From Planctomycetaceae bacterium (GTDB lineage Bacteria > Planctomycetota > Planctomycetia > Pirellulales > Pirellulaceae): a DNA stretch of 11,646 bases. The notes beneath the pieces are model-generated. The model ran no database searches and was not told the DNA's origin. It saw only the letters and a list, made by a program, of their open reading frames with translations. A program made the translations under genes and the position numbers. The DNA lies in NCBI GenBank assembly GCA_024642765.1, contig JAHEAM010000069.1, positions 1-11,646 of the forward strand. Direction: 5' to 3'. Of this stretch, positions 1 through 7,001 are shown one piece after another; within the stretch, counting starts at the first letter, position 1; every line of letters starts with the position of its first letter.

Positions 1-148
1 CATCGAGGCCAGGATTGGCGAAGTGGTACGTCCCGAGCACGAGTACCTGAGCCGGTTCTCCGGTGTCCGAGACCTGCGCTTGCAAGGGCAGCGAAAAAAC
101 CAGACAAACGAACGTTGCGGCAATGATAGATCCGTGAGCTATTCGCAT
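1..148 (-). CDS. Secreted DUF5694-like protein, N-terminal fragment (runs off left edge)
   Basis: An open frame starts with ATG (CAT at 146-148) and continues to the window edge for 49 codons. It begins with a typical Sec signal peptide: positively charged start, hydrophobic core at about residues 8-22, and a likely cleavage after LQA (residue 24). The mature part soon shows VLVLGTYHFANPGLD (residues 35-49). I associate a short strand ending LGT-[FY]-HF-x-NPG at the mature N-terminus with DUF5694 proteins, whose function is unknown. An AGGA sits 9 bases before the ATG, supporting this start. The gene is divergent from the CPBP protease gene. The family call rests on one motif; the secreted nature is surer than the family. 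Confidence 0.62.
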   Translation of the reverse strand, partial: MRIAHGSIIAATFVCLVFSLPLQAQVSDTGEPAQVLVLGTYHFANPGLD

Positions 149-562
149 AGTGAACAATCCTGAAATTGAAGAATCGCTGGTCTACTGGCACCCACTGAAA
201 GATTGAATGGTACAGTGTCAAGGATAGATTTTGGGGTAGGTTGAGCTGAGTTTCAATCATGCGTCGTCAATTTAAAATTGCCATCGAGGCCAGGATGCAT
301 TGACGAGTCATGAGACTCAATTTGTTTTCAGCAGCGTTGAGCCAGCTGCAATGCTGGGGTGTGTATCGAATCCGAACTTTCTCGCTGAGGACTTCTCACA
401 TCCAGGCAACCACCTTCTGAAGTTTCGTCCTGAAAAGTCCAACGCTATGCTTATTGTGAAGAGGTGAACATTCGGCGTGTACGAGATCTGGGACTTTCGT
501 AGAATCTGAACTTACCAACTCAATTCCAGAGATTCTAATTCCATCAAAGGCAAGACAAATTA
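149..562. other. Divergent intergenic region, no gene seen
   Basis: This 414-base stretch lies between two divergent genes and should hold both promoters, but I could not pick a convincing -35/-10 pair. The one notable element is a 15-base exact copy of the first 15 bases of the window, at 282-296, in the same orientation. A minus-strand open frame overlapping 396-698 has no recognisable features and is mostly antisense to the protease gene, so I do not call it. Confidence 0.5.
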
Positions 563-1411
563 ATGAATAAAAGTAATCGTTCCTCCCTTTTGTTCGTAGT
601 ACTCGCCATTGGTTTCTCCTATTCATATTGGGGCTTATTTTTTCTATCTGATCAGGAGCTGCTGCCATTCGACCCCTCATCAGACCTGATGGGAGCATTA
701 AGGGGCTATGGGCCGAGCCTGGCGGCCATTATTGCGGCGGCCGTTGTCTATGGACGTAATGGTCTAAGAGAACTGTGGATGCGAGTGACAATGTGGCGCA
801 TCCCACTGTGGTTACTCGCGTCAGCCATCGTTGTCCCGGTGCTTGTCAACCTGGTTTTGCTTTTCCTAGTCCATTCTGCTGGAGTCGACTTGGTTTTAAA
901 CTTGAAAAGTGTATCGCTCCCCAAGCTAATTCTGATTTTCTTTTTCTTCGCGATTGTTGATGGTCCTATAGGCGAAGAAGTTGGTTGGCGCGGTTTCCTT
1001 TTGCCTCGTTTACTGGAAAAACATGGTGTGATATTCGCCTCAGCCTTGATTGGAGTCGTTTGGTTCGTTTGGCACCTTCCTCTGTATGTTGCGACGGAAA
1101 GATTTGACATTACTCTGGACTTTTTATTGAGTTATTTATTTAACAATGTGGCCTTTTCTTTCTTGCACACTTGGTTTTTTCTACGCTCTGGCGGCAGCGC
1201 ATTATTGTCGATAATTTTTCATACGGCCGGTAACTACTGTGTCTTCCTCTCTATCACGCTTTTTCCTGAAGTCGAGCAGTGGCCCTTTTCGCAACATTTA
1301 TATGCTGGAATATTAGTAGTTGCTGCGATTTTTGCAGGCGTTTCAATATGGCGTAACCCTGGTTACAGGGAAGGCAAACAGAATGATTGCGTGGCAAACA
1401 AGGTCGTTTGA
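563..1411 (+). CDS. CPBP family intramembrane metalloprotease
   Basis: A 282-residue polytopic membrane protein with the three signatures of the CPBP (CAAX protease/bacteriocin-processing, Abi) family. Motif 1 is GEEVGWRGFLLPRL, giving E138, E139 and R143. Motif 2 is FVWHLP with H171. Motif 3 is HTAGN with H220 and N224. In characterised relatives (Rce1 and bacterial Abi proteins) the glutamates and histidines form the catalytic site within the membrane. About seven to eight hydrophobic segments are visible, at roughly residues 8-28, 48-64, 80-104, 120-133, 154-170, 185-206, 212-232 and 246-262. The length is normal. The Shine-Dalgarno is weak (AAGG, 12 bases upstream). Bacterial CPBP proteases have varied roles (self-immunity to peptides, protein maturation) and nothing nearby indicates the substrate. 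The coding sequence is visibly richer in A/T runs than the genes downstream, compatible with acquisition, but I did not compute this. Confidence 0.9.
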   Translation: MNKSNRSSLLFVVLAIGFSYSYWGLFFLSDQELLPFDPSSDLMGALRGYGPSLAAIIAAAVVYGRNGLRELWMRVTMWRIPLWLLASAIVVPVLVNLVLLFLVHSAGVDLVLNLKSVSLPKLILIFFFFAIVDGPIGEEVGWRGFLLPRLLEKHGVIFASALIGVVWFVWHLPLYVATERFDITLDFLLSYLFNNVAFSFLHTWFFLRSGGSALLSIIFHTAGNYCVFLSITLFPEVEQWPFSQHLYAGILVVAAIFAGVSIWRNPGYREGKQNDCVANKVV

Positions 1412-1749
1412 CGCCGTTTTCATGAGCGGCTTGCCGTCGAAACCGATTACCAACGGTTGCTACTATGGAATTGAGCCATGAAACATTCCATCGCCCGGAG
1501 TCTTGTTTTCGGAAATCAAGGCCTTCACACCTTACTTTTATGCGACTTAGATGGGATTACGTGGGGGCAAAAAACTCAAACGAACATCTTGAGCGATGAA
1601 AAACTGGCTCGATGATCATTTGTAATCCGGTTACTCCGCTGAGATTGTTTCGAAAGTTCGCCCAAATTGGTTAAAACTAGTGACTTATTTGGAAAGGGCG
1701 CAGCAGCGACCGAGCCAATTGTGCTGGATTGACGATGGAGTCGCCGAAC
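1412..1749. other. Intergenic region downstream of the protease gene, no gene seen
   Basis: These 338 bases show no convincing coding region or RNA on either strand. They lie immediately 3' of the transposase remnant on the minus strand, so a decayed insertion-sequence end may be included, but I could not identify terminal inverted repeats. Only short, weak hairpins are present, such as AACCG/CGGTT near 1440-1457. No clear terminator follows the protease gene. Confidence 0.45.
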
Positions 1750-1914
1750 TCAGGCTCCCCTGCGATACGATCGAAACAGACCACCGCGGCGTTGGGTCGT
1801 TTCGATCTTTTCGCTGACGTCCTGTTGATGTTCGATTGGTTTAATCAACTTGTTTCCCAAACCCTGGCGTGGTCGCTCTGCCTGATAGTGAGCAAGATAT
1901 TGATTGATTGTATT
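1750..1914 (-). pseudogene. C-terminal remnant of an integrase-type (rve) transposase
   Basis: On the minus strand a 54-codon open stretch ends at a TGA (1750-1752). It encodes QYLAHYQAERPRQGLGN (residues 5-21), then a basic tail with RRGGLFRSYRRGA just before the stop. This matches the C-terminal pattern of planctomycete and other IS481/IS3-like rve transposases, in which a [YF]-x-x-HY-x-x-ER-x-x-QGLGN block is followed by a Gly-Gly-Leu and an aromatic, basic end. Upstream in the same frame is a TGA (1915-1917) preceded by GEKIV, where the family typically has a Gly-Glu-Arg/Lys-Ser-Leu-Arg-like segment. The TGA may therefore be a decayed Arg CGA codon. Farther upstream the frame is broken and I see no catalytic DDE core. 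No start codon or terminal repeats remain. This is a dead fragment, not a functional gene. Confidence 0.68.
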
Positions 1915-2304
1915 TCACACGATTTTTTCGCCAGCCGCAATTTCTTACCCCGTTGTAAGTCTTGGTGGCCGCCCCCATACAGATCCGAAGGACAATGCGA
2001 CTTCCGTATCGCGTGCAGGAATCGACGGAGCATCAGCAGTTAGCTCTCACGCCCGTTTTATCAGTCTCTAGGATAAAAACCTCGAACAGTTGTCATTAAA
2101 TCGCTACCATTTGGCATAAAAATCCGAGCGGGCAGGCGTTACGGGCTATACTAAACCTACAAGCAATCCGACTTTTCACAACTTGGAGAATATCATCATC
2201 TTCACCAAACCGGGCGTAGCCGCGAGTCCCACGTCACCATGCGATGACTTCCTTCATCTCGTTGCGATGTACTGTCAAATTCATTGTTACGATCGGTCAG
2301 CCAG
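1915..2304. other. Region between the transposase remnant and hflK
   Basis: No gene is supported here. A plus-strand open frame through 1729-2043 reads antisense across the transposase remnant and lacks recognisable features. A 7-bp inverted repeat TTTTATC/GATAAAA (2056-2062 and 2072-2078, 9-base loop) is the clearest local symmetry; its role is unknown. The hflK promoter should lie here. TATACT at 2148-2153 could be a -10 box but has no matching -35 hexamer at the right distance. Confidence 0.4.
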
Positions 2305-3324
2305 ATGAGTTTTGATCGCGACGGCCGACGAGAAATAGATTGGCAAAACATCGACTGGCGAAACATCGACTGGAGGAGAATGGGGGAGTTTCGTCGTTTT
2401 TTCCTTTGGGGATCTTCCATCATTTTGTTGGTCATTTTGGCCTACACGTCCGTTTACACGGTCGAAGGCGAATCGCAAGGAATCGTTCTTCGTTTTGGCA
2501 AGTTCGTCCACACGGTGGAGCCTGGTTTACGATTCAAGATTCCTTTCGGCATTGATCGAGTATCCATCGTTCCGGTAAAACGTCAGCTGAAACAGGAGTT
2601 TGGTTTTGGTACCGAGGGCGCCTCGAACCCAACGCAGTTTTCCTCCGAACAAGTCGAAGAACGCAGCATGGTCACGGGAGATCTCAATGCTGCCACTGTG
2701 GAGTGGATTATTCAATATCGAATTCGGGAACCGCAGTTGTTCCTGTTTGAGGTGCGAAACCCCGGTGAAACGCTACGCGATATTTCTGAATCCGTCATGC
2801 GTACCGTGGTTGGCGATCGCACCGTGGACGAAGTTATCACTGTGGGACGGCAAGAGATCGAAGTAGAGGCTCTGACCCAACTTCAAGAACTTGTGGACAA
2901 ATTCCAGCTTGGTCTGAGCATCGATCAAGTACAACTAAAGAATGTCAATCCACCCATGCCGGTTCAACCTTCGTTCAACGAAGTCAATCAAGCCCAACAA
3001 GAACGCGAAAAATTGATCAACGTCGCCAACGGTGAATACAACAAAGTTGTTCCTCGAGCTAGTGGCGAAGCCGATCAAAAGATTCAAGCCGCCGAGGGGT
3101 ACGCGCTTAAACGTGTCAATGAAGCCGAGGGTGATGTATCGCGCTTCAATGCTGTGTTTACCGAGTTCCTGAAAGCCCCAGAGGTGACCAAGCGGCGTAT
3201 CTACATCGAAACGATGCGAGACGTTGTCCCCAAACTAGGCAAGAAAATTATCCTCGACGAGAAAGCCAGTCAAATTTTGCCATTGCTGCAAATGTCAACG
3301 GACCCCAAAGGGGACAAACGATGA
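2305..3324 (+). CDS. hflK: HflK, SPFH/band-7 membrane protein of the HflKC complex
   Basis: A 339-residue prohibitin-like protein. With HflC it forms the HflKC assembly, which in E. coli surrounds and modulates the membrane AAA protease FtsH on the periplasmic side. A short charged N-terminus (residues 1-32) precedes one transmembrane segment (about 33-51). The SPFH domain begins at TVEGESQGIVLRFGKF and includes PGLRFKIPFGID, both typical of HflK. A Gln/Glu/Ala-rich helical region (about 220-290) follows, as expected for the coiled-coil part. It lacks the Gly-rich N-terminal and Pro/Gln-rich C-terminal tails of the E. coli protein (419 residues). I chose ATG 2305 over an in-frame TTG at 2284; neither has a good Shine-Dalgarno, so the start is uncertain by seven codons. 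Residues 11-25 contain three tandem IDW-(Q/R)-(N/R) units. The stop overlaps the hflC start, implying translational coupling. Confidence 0.9.
   Translation: MSFDRDGRREIDWQNIDWRNIDWRRMGEFRRFFLWGSSIILLVILAYTSVYTVEGESQGIVLRFGKFVHTVEPGLRFKIPFGIDRVSIVPVKRQLKQEFGFGTEGASNPTQFSSEQVEERSMVTGDLNAATVEWIIQYRIREPQLFLFEVRNPGETLRDISESVMRTVVGDRTVDEVITVGRQEIEVEALTQLQELVDKFQLGLSIDQVQLKNVNPPMPVQPSFNEVNQAQQEREKLINVANGEYNKVVPRASGEADQKIQAAEGYALKRVNEAEGDVSRFNAVFTEFLKAPEVTKRRIYIETMRDVVPKLGKKIILDEKASQILPLLQMSTDPKGDKR
2335..2379 (+). repeat. Three 15-bp tandem repeats inside the hflK 5' end
   Basis: Three in-frame 15-base units encode IDWQN, IDWRN and IDWRR (HflK residues 11-25) directly before the transmembrane segment. 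The last two units are identical over their first 11 bases and the first has diverged in synonymous positions (ATAGAT versus ATCGAC), so it is an older or selected repeat rather than a fresh duplication. Confidence 0.75.
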
Positions 3325-4301
3325 TCCGTGCTTTATTCCTCATTGCGATGCTGGCCCTGGTATTGGCGTCCTTCATCGGTTTTAGCAGCGCGTACACTGT
3401 ATCTGAAACCGAACAGGTCATCATTACTCAGTTCGGTAAACCCGTTGGTGATCCCATCAGCGACGCTGGGTTACACTTTAAGATCCCTTTCATCCAGGAA
3501 TTGACTCGCATCGAGAAGCGAATCCTCGAGTGGGACGGTCGTCCCACCGAGATGCCAACCAAAGACAAAACCTACATCGTGGTTGATACGTTCGGGCGCT
3601 GGCGAATCCGGGACGCCAAACAGTTTTTCCTGCGATTACGAGACGAGCGTAGCGCCCAGTCTCGTTTAGATGACATCCTCGGAAGTGAGACCCGCAACGC
3701 CATCGCCAAACATGAACTGATTGAAGTCATCCGCACCACGAAAGACCGCCAACCGGACCAGGACACAACTCTAGTCGATGCGCCAGGCAACATTGGCATG
3801 CTATATCCGATCACCATGGGCCGCGCCAAAATTGAAGCAGAGATTTTCAGCAAGGCTGCCGACAAAGTTACTGATTTCGGGATCGAATTGCTGGACGTCC
3901 GCTTCAAGCGAATCAACTACAACGACAGTGTTCGTGAACGTATTTTCGAACGCATGATCAGTGAACGTCAACAGATTGCCGAACGCTTTCGTAGCGAGGG
4001 TGCCGGCGAAGCGGCAAAGATCATGGGCAAGAGTGAACGTGACTTACTGAGAATCGAATCTGAAGCCTACAAAACGGTGCAAGAGATTCGCGGAGTTGCG
4101 GACGCCAAGGCGTCCGAGATTTACGCCGGAGCCTACAACCAAAACAAGGAATCAGTCGCTTTTTATGAGTTCATTATGACCATGGAATCCTACCAAAAAA
4201 TGCTCGATCAAGAGAGCACGCTGATTCTGACCACAGGAAGCGATATCTTTAAATTCCTCAAGAAGGTCGACCAGCCCATCGACGACGACACAGTCAAGTA
4301 G
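3321..4301 (+). CDS. hflC: HflC, SPFH/band-7 partner of HflK
   Basis: A 326-residue protein, near the usual HflC length (about 330). It has an N-terminal membrane anchor (residues 2-24), then the SPFH domain opening with TVSETEQVIITQFGKPVG and GLHFKIPF, close to classical HflC wording. The C-terminal helical part carries ERMISERQQIAERFRSEG and later ASEIYAGAYNQN, matching the HflC pattern of a Glu/Arg/Ala-rich stalk followed by an Ala-Tyr segment. It ends in an acidic tail. The ATG overlaps the hflK stop (ATGA, 3321-3324), and an AAGGGG within the last hflK codons gives a well-placed Shine-Dalgarno, so the start is secure. HflK and HflC form the hetero-oligomeric cage around FtsH. No ftsH or protease gene is adjacent. 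Confidence 0.92.
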   Translation: MIRALFLIAMLALVLASFIGFSSAYTVSETEQVIITQFGKPVGDPISDAGLHFKIPFIQELTRIEKRILEWDGRPTEMPTKDKTYIVVDTFGRWRIRDAKQFFLRLRDERSAQSRLDDILGSETRNAIAKHELIEVIRTTKDRQPDQDTTLVDAPGNIGMLYPITMGRAKIEAEIFSKAADKVTDFGIELLDVRFKRINYNDSVRERIFERMISERQQIAERFRSEGAGEAAKIMGKSERDLLRIESEAYKTVQEIRGVADAKASEIYAGAYNQNKESVAFYEFIMTMESYQKMLDQESTLILTTGSDIFKFLKKVDQPIDDDTVK

Positions 4302-4491
4302 AATTGACGACGAAACGGCTGGAACGACGAAAGAGCGTCGGCTGAGTATTTTGACCGCTCGGTTCGCCTAGATACAATCGATCGCCATCCAGACTCCGAG
4401 GGCGGAGCTGATGATTCACTCCCCAGCGATCTCTGCATGGACTATATTCTGTTCTTGAATAGCACTCGAAAAACAATCTCTTTCAGCAACC

Positions 4492-5262
4492 ATGGAATCG
4501 AAAATGCGTTTGGATCTTTCTGGAAAAACGGCCATCGTCACCGGGAATAGCACCGGGTTGGGAAAGGAAATTGGCCTGGCGTTGGGTAAGCTAGGCGCAT
4601 CGATACCGGTAAACTTTTCCAACAACGAATCTAGGGCCACGCGGGCCGTCACCGAATACGAAGCAGCTGGTATTCGCACCGCTAAAATCCAAGCCGATGT
4701 CACATCCGAATCGGGCGTCGATCATCTTGTTACGGCAACAGAACGGTTGCTCGGAAACGTTGATATTGTGGTGCTCAACGCAACCTGCGACCAGCCCTTA
4801 AAAACAATCGAGGAATATGACTGGGAAATCTATCAGTCAATGTTGGACTTCTTCGTTAAAAGTCCCTTCCTCGTGACGCGCCGAGTACTTGGAAACATGA
4901 AACAACAAGAATGGGGACGCATCATCAACATCACCAGCGAGGTCTTTCACAAGGCGGTTTCACCGTTCAGCGCCTACGTGGCTGCCAAAGGTGCTCAAGT
5001 CGGCTGGTCTCGAAGCATGTCACAAGAATTAGCTCCTTTTGGAATTACCGTCAACATGGTTGCACCGGGGTGGATTCCTGTGGAGCGACATGAAAAAGAT
5101 CCTCAAGAAATGAAGGATCGCTATCTGGCAACGATTCCGATGAAACACTGGGGAACGCCCGAAGATGTCGCGCATGCCTGCTGTTATCTCGCCAGCCAAG
5201 AAGCCAAATTCGTGACCGGTCAAACGATTGCAGTTAACGGTGGCAATTCCGCGTGGATGTAG
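4492..5262 (+). CDS. Short-chain dehydrogenase/reductase, FabG-like
   Basis: A 256-residue classical SDR. The Rossmann cofactor motif TGNSTGLG lies at residues 18-24, the structural LNAT (replacing the common NNAG) at 95-98, the catalytic Ser at 149 in INITSE, and the YxxxK pair as Y162 and K166 in SAYVAAKGA. The C-terminal VTGQTIAVNGG is typical of FabG-like 3-oxoacyl-ACP reductases and related enzymes. It should reduce a carbonyl or oxidise an alcohol with NAD(P)H; the substrate cannot be told from the sequence. The start is ambiguous: ATG 4492 lacks a Shine-Dalgarno, while ATG 4504 (MRLDLSGK) has a GGA seven bases upstream and fits the family N-terminus better. It lies 190 bases after hflC on the same strand, so it may share that transcript, and it converges on the cupin gene. 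Confidence 0.9.
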   Translation: MESKMRLDLSGKTAIVTGNSTGLGKEIGLALGKLGASIPVNFSNNESRATRAVTEYEAAGIRTAKIQADVTSESGVDHLVTATERLLGNVDIVVLNATCDQPLKTIEEYDWEIYQSMLDFFVKSPFLVTRRVLGNMKQQEWGRIINITSEVFHKAVSPFSAYVAAKGAQVGWSRSMSQELAPFGITVNMVAPGWIPVERHEKDPQEMKDRYLATIPMKHWGTPEDVAHACCYLASQEAKFVTGQTIAVNGGNSAWM

Positions 5263-5299
5263 TTGCTGCGAATCTTGGGAATCATTTTTCTGCGACGTT

Positions 5300-5318
5300 C
5301 GTGGGGGATTCCCCCGTG
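5300..5318. terminator. GC-rich hairpin between convergent genes, possible terminator
   Basis: GGGGG (5303-5307) and CCCCC (5311-5315) flank a 3-base loop, and G-U/C-G pairs can extend the stem to about 8 bp. It sits between the 3' ends of the dehydrogenase and cupin genes, where a bidirectional terminator is expected. There is no T-tract on either side, so intrinsic termination is doubtful. Confidence 0.25.
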
Positions 5319-5374
5319 ACAGTCCAAAGGGTTTCGTCATCAAAATATTGGATTGGTTGCTACCTTATTTCGTT

Positions 5375-5704
5375 TCATGCTGTTGTTGAAACAATGATCA
5401 ATAAGAACGAAGACGCCTGATGGGCTGTAACCGAGTGCAATACTCCACCCGGCAAAAATATCAGTTGCCCGGCCGCTAGTTCGTGCGATTTACCCATCGA
5501 ATGAAAGGTCATGTGACCTTCCAGACATTGAACGATGATCGGCCCCGGTGCTTTGTGTTCCGCAAGAACTTGGCCTTTAGCCAATATGAGACGTTTGATT
5601 TCAAATTGATCGGTTTTGACAAGCCGCTGCGTGCGTTCATCCGCCAATCGATCTCCAAACGGTCTTATATCAATCACACGCGGTTGATTGTTTATTTCAG
5701 TCAT
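5375..5704 (-). CDS. Small single-domain cupin
   Basis: A 109-residue beta-barrel cupin starting at ATG 5704, 11 bases after the NrfD-like gene's stop, so probably the last gene of the respiratory row. The open frame extends farther upstream into the NrfD gene, but the ATG at 5704 gives the normal cupin size. Motif 1 is G44-x5-H50 followed by KAPGPI, so the second His of the usual HxH and the Glu are absent. Motif 2 is G79-x5-P85-x-G87-x2-H90, complete except for the final Asn (Ala94). At most two His ligands (H50 and H90) remain, so it may bind metal weakly, bind a small ligand, or be structural. Cupins of this wording are often single-domain proteins beside redox or stress genes; the actual role here is unknown. 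Confidence 0.82.
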   Translation of the reverse strand: MTEINNQPRVIDIRPFGDRLADERTQRLVKTDQFEIKRLILAKGQVLAEHKAPGPIIVQCLEGHMTFHSMGKSHELAAGQLIFLPGGVLHSVTAHQASSFLLIIVSTTA

Positions 5705-5715
5705 GTCAATCCCGA

Positions 5716-6981
5716 CTAGTGGATTTCCAATGTAGGATGACGCGTGAATGCTGCGATCGCCATTTTGAGCGAGATGGTCAAAACCATCATTCCGGCTGCC
5801 CAGATTCCGGCCGTGACCTTCCATTCCACCAGACTCGGCGTGTACTCCACTATCTCATGCAGTGTGCTCGGCACGAATCCTGGCACAATCAACCCCATGC
5901 CTTTTTCAATCCAGGCACCGACAAACGCCAGCGTGCACGCCACGACGAGTACCCAAGTGTATCGTAAAACCCATGGACTCAAAAACAGAAACGCCGCAAC
6001 AATATTGAACACGATCGCTGTCCAAATCCACGGCACCAGTCCATAGTGCCCATGCAAACCCAAAAACAAATACCGGGCCGAAGCCGTATGTCCGCCCCCC
6101 GTATAAAACTCAGTGAAGACCTCGGAGATCACCATCACCAAATTCACAAGAATGGTCACTCGCACAATGTTCACCAGCACCCGTCCTGGTTCGTCATTGA
6201 TTGGGCGATGAACGACATTTTTCAGCACCACGAGTGTCAATAAGATAAATGCCGGACCGGCGACGAAGGCACTTGCCAGAAATCGTGGCGCGAGTAATGC
6301 CGAATTCCAAAATGGTCGACCACCCAATCCGCAATATAAAAATGCCGTCACCGTGTGAATGGAAATCGCCCAGAAAATCGAAACCATCACGAATGGTACA
6401 TACCACGAGGGATTGGGTTGCCGACCCAAATAGCGCATGTAAAGCATGTAACCGCAAATGTGTAGGTTTAGAAGAAGATACCCGTTGAGTACGATCACGT
6501 CCCAGGTCAACATCGACATGGGCCAATTGAAACGACCAATAAACGGAATCAAATGCCAAAACCTTTCGGGCTTTCCTAAATCTGCAACAACAAACATCAG
6601 GCACATTACGATTGCCGCGATCGCAATCAATTCACCCAAGATAACAATGTCATGCATTTTCCGGTCGTGATACAGATACGCGGGAATGACCATCATCACT
6701 CCGCCAGCCGCGACGCCGACCATGAAAGTAAAGTTGGCGATGTAAAGCCCCCAGCTCACATGATCGGTCATGTTCGTCACGATCATTCCGTTGGCGACTT
6801 GAACGGCCCAAGCATTGGCTCCCACTAAAAATACGGCCGTGAGCGCAAACATCCAAACATAGAATTTCCAGCTTCCATTCGTGGCTTGGCCCAAGGCCCA
6901 CCACAAGAAACCTGGATAACTCTGGACGGCATTTTTCTCGCCGTTCAACCGAGTTGATTCCATAACACTCGCCATGCTCAA
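5716..6981 (-). CDS. NrfD/DsrP/HmcC-family quinol-interacting membrane subunit
   Basis: A 421-residue polytopic protein with about ten membrane helices. It carries hallmark stretches of the DsrP/HmcC branch of the NrfD (PsrC) family: WGLYIANFTFMVGVAAGG (residues 77-94), ADLGKPERFWHLIP (133-146), then TWDVIVLNGYLLLN (159-172), HTVTAFLY and APRFLASAF (231-239). Members exchange electrons between (mena)quinol and a partner iron-sulfur protein on the outer face. The gene follows that partner by about 20 bases, so the two should form a complex. Start choice: a TTG at 6981 has AAGGA with ideal 6-base spacing, while the first ATG (6975) is 12 bases from it; both are in frame and differ by two residues. 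NrfD-family proteins carry no cofactors, so this subunit alone cannot show the direction of electron flow. Confidence 0.9.
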   Translation of the reverse strand: MSMASVMESTRLNGEKNAVQSYPGFLWWALGQATNGSWKFYVWMFALTAVFLVGANAWAVQVANGMIVTNMTDHVSWGLYIANFTFMVGVAAGGVMMVIPAYLYHDRKMHDIVILGELIAIAAIVMCLMFVVADLGKPERFWHLIPFIGRFNWPMSMLTWDVIVLNGYLLLNLHICGYMLYMRYLGRQPNPSWYVPFVMVSIFWAISIHTVTAFLYCGLGGRPFWNSALLAPRFLASAFVAGPAFILLTLVVLKNVVHRPINDEPGRVLVNIVRVTILVNLVMVISEVFTEFYTGGGHTASARYLFLGLHGHYGLVPWIWTAIVFNIVAAFLFLSPWVLRYTWVLVVACTLAFVGAWIEKGMGLIVPGFVPSTLHEIVEYTPSLVEWKVTAGIWAAGMMVLTISLKMAIAAFTRHPTLEIH

Positions 6982-7001
6982 AAAATGTCCTTGAACGAAA
7001 A

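Noticed and set aside
396..698. Minus-strand open frame overlapping the protease gene start
   Set aside because: It is largely antisense to a clear CPBP gene and has no recognisable motif.
1729..2043. Plus-strand open frame of 104 codons
   Set aside because: It runs antisense to the transposase remnant, shows no domain or signal, and its composition looks like translated non-coding sequence.
2056..2078. TTTTATC/GATAAAA inverted repeat as an operator or terminator
   Set aside because: It is AT-only apart from one pair, without a nearby promoter or T-tract to give it meaning; such short AT-rich dyads are expected by chance.
4325..4340. CGACG/CGTCG hairpin after hflC as a terminator
   Set aside because: The stem is only 5 bp and the T-run that follows is short and about 7 bases away.
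5372..5392. GTTTCA/TGAAAC inverted repeat at the cupin stop codon
   Set aside because: Arms of 6 bp with a 9-base loop, overlapping coding sequence and lacking a T-tract; likely chance.
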